From: Sipunculus nudus
Taxonomy: Eukaryota > Annelida > Sipuncula > Golfingiida > Sipunculidae
Assembly (NCBI GenBank): GCA_026874595.1
Contig: CM049318.1
Coordinates: 24,939,456-25,003,455, forward strand
DNA length: 64,000 bases
Reading direction: 5' to 3'
The notes beneath the pieces are model-generated. The model ran no database searches. It saw only the letters and a list, made by a program, of their open reading frames with translations, and was not told where the DNA came from. The number at the start of each line of letters is the position of its first letter. Position 1 is the first letter of the stretch. Positions 1-9,205 of the stretch are shown here, piece after piece. The position numbers and the translations under genes were made by a program.

Positions 1-149
1 ATAACAGCTGAATTAATCCACGTTTCTTTTGTATCATGCACCATATATGACTCAATATCAGACCTGACCCTTGGGTCTCTTGTTCACATCTCTATCGTTT
101 ATAAGTTGTATCCCCATCAATCCAAGAAATAAGGTCATCTAGGCACCTA

Positions 150-196
<47 letters not shown>

Positions 197-1618
197 AACC
201 ATGCTTTTGGCATGGATTTTGTATTTAGGGGGCTCCATGCCAATTTTTTCGGATACTTTGGCATCACTGATGTCACACTTGTGTCTCACTATGTGTCTCT
301 TTTTTCAAACAATGACCCTGAACGTTTCGAAACAATATAATAGTTAAGAGGCACACTGTCAATTTGTAAAATATGTATCAACATATGTATATCCAAATTC
401 ATAAACGATATTTGACCGATTAATATTTACGATCACACTCAACACGCAGTCGATCTATATGTATTTCGCTTTAACCGCTGACTTTTTTAACAAGTTTCTT
501 TTATGGGTCCAAACACCTTGGCTGGCACAAGACCAAGAATCACTTCAACGAGAGCAGGGTGTTGAGGGTTTTAAACTTAGAGTTGGACGTACAATGCGAT
601 ACCACGCTCTTATTAATCTGAAAACAATTCTTTGCTCGATATCAGCCCTGGTGGTGAATCCCTGAGACTCTTGCTACACAAAGCAGCGTTTAAAATGAAG
701 GAGTTACAGAACGACTGTAATGTATAACAGCTGCAAAATGTGTGTACATTATGTGTACTTTATTTTTTTCAAATTACAAAAATATCCATCTGGCTGAAAT
801 AAAAAGTTCGACAAATACTGCAAGCTGTGAGACTAATGCTTGATGTGATCAATGTATGTAACCTTTATAACGTCGCTGAAATTACATGTTTCAGACTCAT
901 CAGTAGCTTTTATTTTATATTGTGTAAGTGTCTGTATGCATAGGTTGTTCTATATGACATTATGACATATATTCAATATTCAAGTGATAACATAAGCTAC
1001 ATAAGCTAAGAGTATAGGGTGTCAGCATTTTTCCGAAATACGCACATATTCTAAAATAAATAGAAATTAAGGAAAACAATAACCTAAAAAGATTTTCAAC
1101 TATTTTGGTCCGAGCTTATATTGTTTAATCTTCTTGTGATAAAAGAGTTTTACGAGTATTATAACCCCTCTCAATGTGACATCCAATTTTTTACAGGGGC
1201 AGATGTACTCAAGGGTTCTTAAAAAATGTAAAATAATAATAATAATAATAATTAAAAATAACAACAACAATAATAATAAAAATGCATATTATTAAACGCA
1301 GTTTTTATCCACAAGGATCGTTCAAAGTGCTGTCACTGTCCTAATGATTTAAGCAAAGGAAACCGTTTCAAAGCCTTTTTAAATTGTTGAATGTCATATG
1401 TAAATCTGGCAGCCGGCTGGAGAAAGAAAGCAACGTAAAGATAAACGAGTTGATAGATATCAATGGAACAGCTGTTCCAACTACTCCGCAATCAGGATAT
1501 ACGAGAAAACAATCAATTACAACAGTTGATTACACAGTAAAAAATCAGACACCGCCTGGATATTCTATCAGGTCTGAGATCCTTACAAAGGTTACATGTT
1601 GCATCACTAAAAACAGAC
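1..1618. other. 5' flank of C1GALT1-like unit 1
   Basis: No gene is supported here. Positions about 33-300 hold a block that recurs upstream of other units (about 19.46-19.68, 27.2-27.32, 33.87-34.1 and 39.57-39.8 kb), so it is the shared 5' flank of the duplicated module. In this copy a (TA)n array (about 153-193) interrupts it. An AAT/AAC-rich simple repeat lies at about 1228-1282. Short open frames in the stretch have no recognisable domain and are probably chance. Confidence 0.6.
153..193. repeat. (TA)n microsatellite
   Basis: An uninterrupted TA dinucleotide run of about 40 bp. It lies inside the 5' block shared by the duplicated units but is not at the same place in every copy. The Tyr-Ile open frames across it are artefacts. 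Confidence 0.95.
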
Positions 1619-1826
1619 ATGAATCATTTTACGAGTTCCTGTTTCTTAGTTTCTCTAGGTTTTGTGTTAGGGATTATGGTCACCTTTCTGTGCAGAGATC
1701 CAGGATTTTTTAAGTATAAAGGAAATTTTTATTCACGACATTCAGAACATGATGCTTTTAAGAGTACGGATGAAACCCCGCCAGAGACAGCTGACCTGAC
1801 CGAAAGGGATCAACGTGTTCATAAAG
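1619..1826 (+). CDS. C1GALT1: C1GALT1-like unit 1, exon 1 (signal anchor and stem)
   Basis: First coding exon of the first gene, encoding residues 1-69. A short N-terminus is followed by a hydrophobic stretch at about residues 8-23 (motif LVSLGFVLGIMV), the type II signal anchor expected of a Golgi glycosyltransferase. A hydrophilic stem follows. The ATG at 1619 aligns with the ATGs of unit 3 (28310) and unit 5 (40260). The exon ends at a GTGAGC donor (intron from 1827), leaving one base of a codon (phase 1). That base completes an Asp codon with the first two bases of exon 2 at 2677. The frame runs on past the donor to 1870, but the sister copies support splicing here. Confidence 0.82.
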
Positions 1827-2676
1827 GTGAGCCGAATGTCCCAGTTTATGGTTTACATAGTTTATATTGAGAAGATAATGTTCAATCCATAATTGCTAAA
1901 CTAGCTAGATACCCCCAAGCACGTATACGTGGAAAACGTAGATAGATAACTATAACTGGGCAGCTCTGATAGATACCTATGTGTGTACAACTCAGATAGA
2001 TACCTATAAATTTATCTGCAACTGAGATAGATACCAGTGAGTTGACAGCTCTGATAAATTCCAATGAATTTATATACAACTTAGTTACCTACGACTCGGA
2101 TTTTAGATGTGGGATAGACATATTAAAATTTACTATAACTTCTATGTACACAGATATCTAATCATACAGACAGACAAACAGACTGGTTGACAGACAAACC
2201 TGATCGCATTACCCGAGGTCTCCCCAATAGCAGCGAGGAGCCATGCGCAAAGGCTCATTTACAAGGACATGCGGTATACCCATAATTTCGACATGCGACC
2301 TGTGACATCTGGTTTTCAGTTTGTACGCACCTTTCATTCCAGTACTTAATATGAATTCCAAATCTTCCAAATCATATAATAATTCAAGGTATTATTTTCC
2401 TAGTATGAAATTAATATATATATAAAGAGAGAAATGAAAATGAAGCTAATACTGGCCTAATGTCTCAGAGGAATGTTGCGGGGTCGTACATCCTGTCACT
2501 CTCATAATTTGTATTACAGTATGACGCAACAGGAAAGTTCCAGTTTGTTCTCGGGTGGTGTGTCCTACTTTCGGAGTCTGCTCTTTGAACATAAAATGAA
2601 CTTAACCGAGAATAATACAAATGAATAAAATGTGTTTCTGTGGCAAATAAAAGTTTTAAATTGTGATTCCTTTTAG
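1827..2676 (+). other. Intron 1 of unit 1
   Basis: This 850-bp intron has a GTGAGC donor and a TTTTAG acceptor. It contains a degenerate 27-bp minisatellite (about 1955-2090) and, just before the acceptor, a block (about 2487-2602) that recurs upstream of exon 2 in all five units. It is the shortest intron 1 of the three open genes. Confidence 0.75.
1955..2090. repeat. Degenerate 27-bp minisatellite, unit 1 copy
   Basis: About five imperfect units built on a GATAGATACCTATGAGTGGA-like core followed by CAACTCA. The same repeat occupies the matching place in units 2 (20185-20335), 3 (28640-28770), 4 (34850-34990) and 5 (40560-40622 continuing at 47136-47305), so it predates the gene duplications. 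Confidence 0.8.
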
Positions 2677-3329
2677 ATGACGATGTCGAAGCACGGCAAT
2701 TGTTTGAGAAAATCAGGGTATTTTGCTGGGTTATGACATCGGAGAAAAATCTCTACACGCGAGCTGTTTACGTTAACGCCACTTGGGCAAAACGTTGTAA
2801 CAAAGTCATGTTTATGAGTGACAAAAATAATACTAAGTTTCCAGCCTTCGCAGTTAAAGCTCCACCCGGATACCATCACCTGACCGCTAGAACAATGAAT
2901 GTGTTCCAGTATCTCTATGATAACCACCAGGAAGACGCTGATTGGTTCCTGAAAGCAGACGATGATACTTACGTCATTTTGGAAAATCTGCGCTATATGT
3001 TGTCTAATTATTCATCTGAGAGTAAAGTCTTCTTTGGACATGTTTTCCAAGCACATACAAAACAGGGTTACACCAGTGGAGGCGGAGGTTACGTCATCAG
3101 TAAAGCCGCATTGAAGGCTTTCGGAAGTAGAAAGCACAAACTGTGTGCTGAAGATTACGGTTCCGAAGACGTGCAGTTTGGTAAATGCATGTACAAGTTA
3201 CACGTAAAACTTGAGGATTCAAGAGATATCTTGGGGAGGAGTCGATTTCATTGTTTTCCACCACAATCATTCATCCACGGAAGATATCCAGATTGGTATC
3301 TTGAGTATGACAAATACGGTGCTAAAGCG
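2677..3329 (+). CDS. C1GALT1: C1GALT1-like unit 1, exon 2 (GT31 catalytic domain)
   Basis: This exon carries the core of a glycoprotein-N-acetylgalactosamine 3-beta-galactosyltransferase. The family transfers Gal from UDP-Gal to GalNAc-Ser/Thr in the Golgi to form core 1 (T antigen). Visible C1GALT1 hallmarks in order are CWVMTS (Cys86), NATWAKRCNK (about 103-112), EDADWFLKADDDTYVI with the metal/UDP-binding DDD at residues 164-166 (nt 2958-2966), the SGGGGYV loop (about 203-209), CAEDYGSEDVQFGKCM (about 226-241) and DSRDILGRSRFH (250-261). Potential N-glycosylation sites include NAT at 103 and NYS at 180. The exon starts after TTTTAG (phase 1), ends at a GTAAGT donor in phase 0, and has the same 653-bp length as in units 3 and 5. 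The family call is firm; the acceptor in this organism is inferred. Confidence 0.93.
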
Positions 3330-4341
3330 GTAAGTGGCAACCGAAATAGTTATGCAAATCTCATGGAAGATTAAAAAATAATGAATGAATGATAAATCTC
3401 TCATGGAATACTAGCTTTTTGGTTTTATATCTTCATATCTGTCACTTGCAACTATTGACATGTATATCCTGAGATAAGATTATATAGGCATCCATACATC
3501 TGAACATGCAGACACACAGTCCTGACTGCAATACATAAGCGGTGTCCTTATGAAATATAAGGTAATAACTGTGTTTTGTTTGAGAGCGGGTGTATAAGGC
3601 CTTTGGGGTATTCATTTTCATCCATTTTAACTAAGAAAAATGTAGAATATTCTGTACACTTATATACAGGGCCCCCTATATTCTAAAACTAATAATAGAA
3701 TGGATTAAAAGACGAATTTATTAACTGCAAATAAGTAATAAGATTTATTTGAATCTTGAAAACTTATTCCTCTCGGTCATTGTCATGCCGATACTTTTTA
3801 ACATTCAAATTTTGTTTAAACAGTTAATTTAATGTTAAAGATCAATAAACGACCTAGTTGTTGATTAAACCAGATGGTAATATTGATTAGATATCGGACA
3901 TTGCGAGCGGCACAGAGAATTGGGCTCCATTACTATATGTAACTATACGGCCCGGATCTAGTCATCTGTTTAATCTTAATGTGTTGCAATTAGATAAAGA
4001 GTACTGGTAAGAGCCTGTCTAAGTCAGCTGCTTATTGATTACGCCGAATTCCGTAAATTCTAACATTTGCTTGTTTCTTATAAGAGTTTAATAAGGGCAA
4101 AGTACGGGAGGGTCATGTATCTGTAACCATACACAAGAGCGACATCTGTAAGCAACAAGAGGCCGTGAGTATATGAGCGAAAATGCAGATTTTGCTATAT
4201 TTCAAATGATAAGAAAACACCTCATTTTCAATCAAACATTCCTGTGGGAAACTCTGGTAATGTTTTTAATCACTATCGATCACAGAACAATTTTGTTTAC
4301 GTTAACATTTATTTCCTTGAAATATATTAGACATGGGTGTC

Positions 4342-4344
<3 letters not shown>

Positions 4345-4388
<44 letters not shown>
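4345..4388. repeat. (TA)n microsatellite in intron 2
   Basis: A TA dinucleotide run in unit 1 intron 2, immediately upstream of the retroelement-like fragment at 4389-4467. Confidence 0.95.
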
Positions 4389-4390
<2 letters not shown>

Positions 4391-4467
4391 CACCTGAGGA
4401 AGGGGGCCGAGCACCCGAAAGCTTGTGTACAAGAACCTAATCACAGCTAGTCTTTTTCAAAAGGTGT
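4389..4467. mobile_element. Possible retroelement 3'-end fragment
   Basis: The text CCTGAGGAAGGGGGCCGAG followed by CACCCGAAAGCTTG resembles the conserved GAAGG...CCGAAA hairpin seen at ends of some Penelope-like and other retroelements. It lies between two (TA)n arrays and is missing from the other intron 2 copies I compared. No coding sequence accompanies it, so the assignment rests on motif resemblance only. Confidence 0.3.
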
Positions 4468-4520
4468 CAGCCATTTACATTACTTTTGTAAGTAACAGAC
4501 TAGCACGGCATTTCAAAACT

Positions 4521-4524
4521 TTAT

Positions 4525-4573
<49 letters not shown>
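4521..4573. repeat. (TA)n microsatellite near exon 3
   Basis: A TA array with one AAATA interruption, ending about 60 bp before the exon 3 acceptor of unit 1. Confidence 0.95.
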
Positions 4574-4575
<2 letters not shown>

Positions 4576-4633
4576 TAGAATGTAAACTCGGATCTTCCAC
4601 ACAGTTTGGGTCATACGTATCATGTGTTTTCAG

Positions 4634-4768
4634 GGAGCTGTGCACATGAGCGACTATCCCATAACGTTCCACTACATAACCCCGACCGACATGTACAACA
4701 TGGAGTATTATGTGTACCACATGAGACCGTACGGGATCTACTCCAAGCCCCAGAAGCTCAATGGATGA
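4634..4768 (+). CDS. C1GALT1: C1GALT1-like unit 1, exon 3 (C-terminus)
   Basis: Last exon, 44 codons plus TGA, after a TTTTCAG acceptor in phase 0. It encodes GAVHMSDYPITFHY followed by DMYNMEYYVYHMRPYGIY, which aligns with the C-terminal block of C1GALT1 (SDLAVSFHY then MYELEYLVYHLRPYG in vertebrates). The family's Cys-Cys just before this block is replaced by His-Met. Joined to exons 1 and 2 the protein is 331 aa, slightly shorter than the vertebrate enzyme of about 363 aa. The tail after RPYG is only about ten residues long. Confidence 0.9.
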   Translation, partial: GAVHMSDYPITFHYITPTDMYNMEYYVYHMRPYGIYSKPQKLNG

Positions 4769-5674
4769 CGTCACAAGCCGAATTATAAATCTTGGACAAG
4801 TCAAATCTACATATATCGATACTCGACCTTGGGTAAAGGATTTTGTTTTCAATTGGCTGTATTTATACATGATTTGTTTTATCAAAACTTTGCTGATTAC
4901 CTACAAACAATGTTTTGGGGTATTTCGTTGTTTTATTGCTATTCTTATTTCATATAGCGCTTATTATATACATTGAATCGTGTCAAAAGCACTTTACATG
5001 CATATAAAAATATGGAGTTTTATGTGTACAACAATGAAAACTCTATAATTATACATAAAATAGTGGAAAAGTATAGACGGACGGAAAATGAATCATAACT
5101 ATAACTCAGATGACTTCTCATAGTCAGCTAAGGTATAAGGTGGGCGATATTTTGAAGTTAATTATGCATCCGGGTAATAAAATGTAGCGTGGATTAAAAA
5201 ATTCAAAAGAATACCTAGCTGCTGTTGAGCTGATATTGTCAACCCGCTGACGTCAAAATGGAGGGGATAAGTAACTATAACTCTCCATGAACTACTGATT
5301 TGTTCCTAGTTCTTTGTGCTCCAATGGCAATTTTACACACAAAAGCTTTAGTTCCAAACATGGCATGGTAGCTAAACTGTACTCCGTCCCACCAACCAAT
5401 GTCCATTTTTTCGTAGATAAGGTTGTTAAATGTTTTTGTACATTGCTGCATATGGAAGTTATAGCCTGATATAGAAATAAAAAAAATATAGAATAAATCT
5501 CAAGTTTATGTTTCGCATCTTTTTTTAGCCCTTCACGATCATTTGACAGATCGTCTGATGTGTCCATGCATGAATAGCAATATTTGTATCAGCTAGTTAT
5601 ATTTTTAAAGAGTTTTTATGACATCATCAAATCAGCAGGTGTCAGTAGGGGCTGTTTTTGCATATGACCATTTA

Positions 5675-6280
5675 GGCCGTTGTTGCTATAGATGTCTCTT
5701 TTATTGTATGCAGCAGTGTGTTTGTTCAGCGCTGGCGTTGCCCACGTGTGAACTCCGACATGTAGAAACACAACATTTCTGTTCTAGATGTTACCTGTGG
5801 CACGTGTGTACTGTGTATTATGTTCTTTAGATTGTTCGGGAAATGGAAAGTTCTCGGCTTGAGATGAGAATCTATAAATAGGGGCTGTGTTTTAGAGCCG
5901 AGGGAGAGAGAAGAGAAAAATTCCAGCGGACACGGAAGCGTGATAGTCAGTTGTGGGACCTATCCGATAATTCCAGTAATTTCAGTGATTCTGCTTTTGC
6001 TAACTCTATACAATTTAGTGCTGCCTGTCTCAAGTTTGCTTTTGGGATTACGACAAGAGCTTTACTTTGGACTATTTGAACTGTTTATGTGGATTATTGG
6101 TTTTATAGGACTTGTCGCTGTGACAGTGGTGGTATCCAGGTACTGTACACTTTATTTGTATACTTGTATTGATTTGCTGTTATACTGTTGTTTTACTGTG
6201 TAATTGTTTTGATTGAGTGTATTGTGATGTTAGGGTTATTTTAAGAATCAATTATAGTTATTTGTTGACAAAAAAAAATG
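5675..6280 (+). mobile_element. Candidate solo LTR or promoter-bearing insertion
   Basis: This roughly 600-bp segment is present in flank copy A and missing from the matching sites near 13.3 kb and 58.77 kb, so it is an insertion. It holds a strong TATA box (TATAAATA at 5873-5880) followed by GGGGCTG and a GA-rich tract, an arrangement typical of an LTR U3/R border. It begins near a TGTTG and ends near TTGACA. I could not find a clear target-site duplication or any coding region. A non-LTR insertion or an unrelated promoter remains possible. Confidence 0.4.
5873..5880 (+). promoter_or_regulatory. TATA box
   Basis: A consensus TATAAATA followed by G-rich sequence, within the insertion above. 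About 60 bp downstream starts an 87-codon hydrophobic open frame (5940-6203) that I do not regard as a real gene. Confidence 0.45.
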
Positions 6281-7825
6281 ACTTCTTTATTTAAACCCCT
6301 AGACATTTCACGCTGCCTAGTGTTGCAGAACTGATTTTTTTATCTCCATGACAAAGTTTGTTGTCATGCATGCGTGATCTGTTGATATTAGATTCCGTAA
6401 AAATGTAACTAATTAAATGTTTCCATACCAAAACCAGGTTGTCATGAGGGGATGAAACGGACTTTATTACCCTCACAGAAAGATGACGGAAAACATTCTA
6501 GTACAAGTAATAAGGAGGGGTCATAGATATTAAACATTATCTTAAATCGTTTATATTACTTCTGTATTATACTAGATTAATCAGTTCGCTAGTAACTATC
6601 TTTTTCACGTATACGTGTGAAAAAAACGTGGTTCCATACGTCAATAGACGTAATTGCGTCCGAAACTTCGTTGTTGGCTTATACACAAAAAATAGTTATA
6701 TAATGTGTGGCTTGGTAGCTGTACCTGGCCTAAGTGTTGCCCTGTAGACCGCTGTGCTGGTCTTTTTATTATAGGTGTCACTCCATTGCAAAGTTTTTGA
6801 ATATTACTTTAATTTGAGATTTAATTTAAACTTTCATTTATTATTATCACTTTATTATTCAGCTTTGACCATTCATATCTGAGACCAGGCGTACAGGAAG
6901 TCAGTCTTGCATGAAATTGCGCGCTCAGTGATGCCCTACTGAATTTAAAATTAACTACACCCCCCCCCCACACACACACACACTTACACATACAAACCGA
7001 CGCGGAAGCCTATATTAAATTTTTGATTAATTTCGCATTGTTTAAAAACTCCTTTAGAAATTTAAATAAATCATAAAAGGTGTATGCTTTAAAAACTTAC
7101 GCTAAATGAATATTACACGTAAAAAATAACTTATTTCGAGCTGAAATTAGTGTATACTAAATAAGTCCGAAAATGTCAATGATATTATTATTCATTAATA
7201 CATGGACTCGTACACTTTATCCAAGCGCCTGACATCTAAAGAGCAAATATATAATATAAACAGATTCATAATAATTTGAGAAATGGAGAAGATAGAAATA
7301 ATAATAACTAAAATAAGTAATAAACTTAAAAAAGGGTTATTATGAAATCGTAGGGGGCAATTATGAGATCAACTTAATCAAGATGATGGTAATCTGAAGT
7401 AAATTGCAAGATACCACAATCTGAAGTTTGTTGTCAGAAACTGCTACACCTGATCATCAGCAGACAGTGACGTGCTGCCATCTTCCGATCTTTTTTCCAA
7501 ATTGATCTTACAATATATTATTGAGCACTTTGCCGATTATCACTATTATTATATGATAATAAATTGCTACAACAATTGATATTTATTAATGATATGATGA
7601 TAATTTACAATAAAAAGGGACGTGTGGGTCACGGCGCTCAGCTGAATTTATTTGTAGAACATCCTTGTTGTTGTGTTGACTCTGCACTTTTACGAACTAC
7701 AGGGGTATCTTATGATCACAAACATTTATTTGTAAATGGATATGAGTCGAAGCATAATCAATATAATAAATACCGTTAATATATAAGGCATAGGTAGCTT
7801 AAATAATATAGTCATGACATAATAG

Positions 7826-7827
<2 letters not shown>

Positions 7828-7868
<41 letters not shown>
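7828..7868. repeat. (TA)n microsatellite, equivalent to the one at 14699
   Basis: A TA run at the same relative place as the array at 14699-14764 in the duplicate flank. It follows a short AATA-rich stretch and precedes the block shared at about 7.9 and 14.8 kb. The array therefore predates the duplication and has changed length since. Confidence 0.95.
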
Positions 7869-7881
<13 letters not shown>

Positions 7882-9142
7882 AAAAAAGTTACTTTAACCA
7901 TTAATCTTGACTAAAACATATTAGGGAATGGTGCGTTTGTTTGATTAGGCGTACATTGAAACAAGGGAAAATGGCTTAAGTTGTAATGTGATTGTTTCAT
8001 GCTAGATGCTGTCATGGTCCAATGGGCACGGGGCATCAGTCACTGGCTTGAGATAATTGCCATTTAGATAAGCCCTGAGCTTGTTTGTAGATTCTTTAAC
8101 TAGGCTTGGTCATAAAACACTGTAGTAATTTTTGACCAATTTACACATTATGTGGGACAAGTTATCATCAGTTGAGGCTGGACAGTGCTGCTGCAGTGTT
8201 ACTGATGTCTGAGGACTTAAGATATACACAGTCTGATTGAAGTTACCTCTAAGATGAGTTAATTAGTGAGTAAATAAGTAGAAGGCCCTTTTTGTAAAAT
8301 AACCAAGCAGTATATTTTAGTCCAAGTAAACCTACCATGTTCTAAACAAATTTTGTTGAGTGTTTGAAAATCTTGTTGAAGATTAAAATAGACTAATATA
8401 ATGAGATGTATTAAATTTGTGGTAGACACGAAATTCACACTTCTGTGTTTTGATGATCATAAACAGGTTAATTTGGAATTTCACAAGAAAGGTCTATGTG
8501 CACATTGCATGTTCTATAATTAAAAGATATACGGATATACATATAAATTACCTTGTTTCTGTCTTGAAGTGATCGTATTTAATCACACTAAATTGCACCC
8601 AACCTTCCTTTAATATTATTGTGTTTCAGAATTATTCAAACTTTATACCCTTTTTTGAAGCTGTGCTTACATGAAGATGTTTACTTAATTTTCCGTTGAA
8701 CATTTTGTGAAATGTATAATTAAATGTAAAATATATTTTCTTTTACTGTGGTAAATAAGAATCTACCGGAACTGGTTTTATGTTATAATCATACTGAAAT
8801 TCGCCATATTGTGCGCATTTATTTGCGAGAAAATCCTCATATATATTTTAGCATTTATTTTGTTTTTTATTTCATTTTAAATAATGGAAAAAATGCAAGA
8901 ATAACAATTTAAATATACGATACACGTTAAAGTTCCATCTACAAGAAACGGGGGTTGGGTAATGCATGTATATCGCGAGGTTGTTATATGCTAATATCTA
9001 TATTTTAAAGTAAAGTAATAGTAATAGCAATAGTTAGACTAATAGATAAAAAATGATGCAATAGTAATTGTAATAGTAAGAGTAATAGATGGATTAAGAT
9101 GAAATAGTAAAAGTAATAGAACCCATGTGATAGAACCGAACC

Positions 9143-9144
<2 letters not shown>

Positions 9145-9202
<58 letters not shown>
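9145..9202. repeat. (TA)n microsatellite at a copy junction
   Basis: A TA array equivalent to that at 15945-16016. In copy B about 1.1 kb of exon-3-downstream sequence (16.02-17.1 kb) follows the array, while copy A goes straight to the sequence matching 17.13 kb. The array marks an indel breakpoint. Confidence 0.95.

Positions 9203-9205
<3 letters not shown>

Larger units (their letters stand above)
3330..4633 (+). other. Intron 2 of unit 1
   Basis: A 1.3-kb intron with GTAAGT donor and TTTTCAG acceptor. About 3.47-4.2 kb is repeated before the other exon 3 copies (for example about 10.8-11.6, 22.1-22.45, 31.2-31.5, 36.1-36.5 and 53.9-54.4 kb). Two (TA)n arrays (about 4345-4388 and 4521-4573) bracket a short piece (4389-4467) that resembles the end of a retroelement. 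Confidence 0.7.

Noticed and set aside
92-289. Open frames rich in alternating Tyr and Ile here and at many other (TA)n arrays
   Set aside because: They are translations of TA microsatellites with random flanks, not genes.
1384-1713. 109-codon frame overlapping exon 1 of unit 1 in another frame
   Set aside because: It is not conserved in the equivalent places of units 3 and 5, has no domain, and overlaps the signal-anchor exon, which is conserved.
2700-2702. A start for unit 1 at the TTG of exon 2
   Set aside because: Splicing from exon 1 in phase 1 gives a longer protein with the signal anchor the family needs, and the junction is the same in units 3 and 5.
5940-6203. Hydrophobic 87-codon frame after the TATA box at 5873
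   Set aside because: It looks membrane-like only because the DNA is T-rich. It starts with GTG, is confined to the insertion, and shows no family resemblance.
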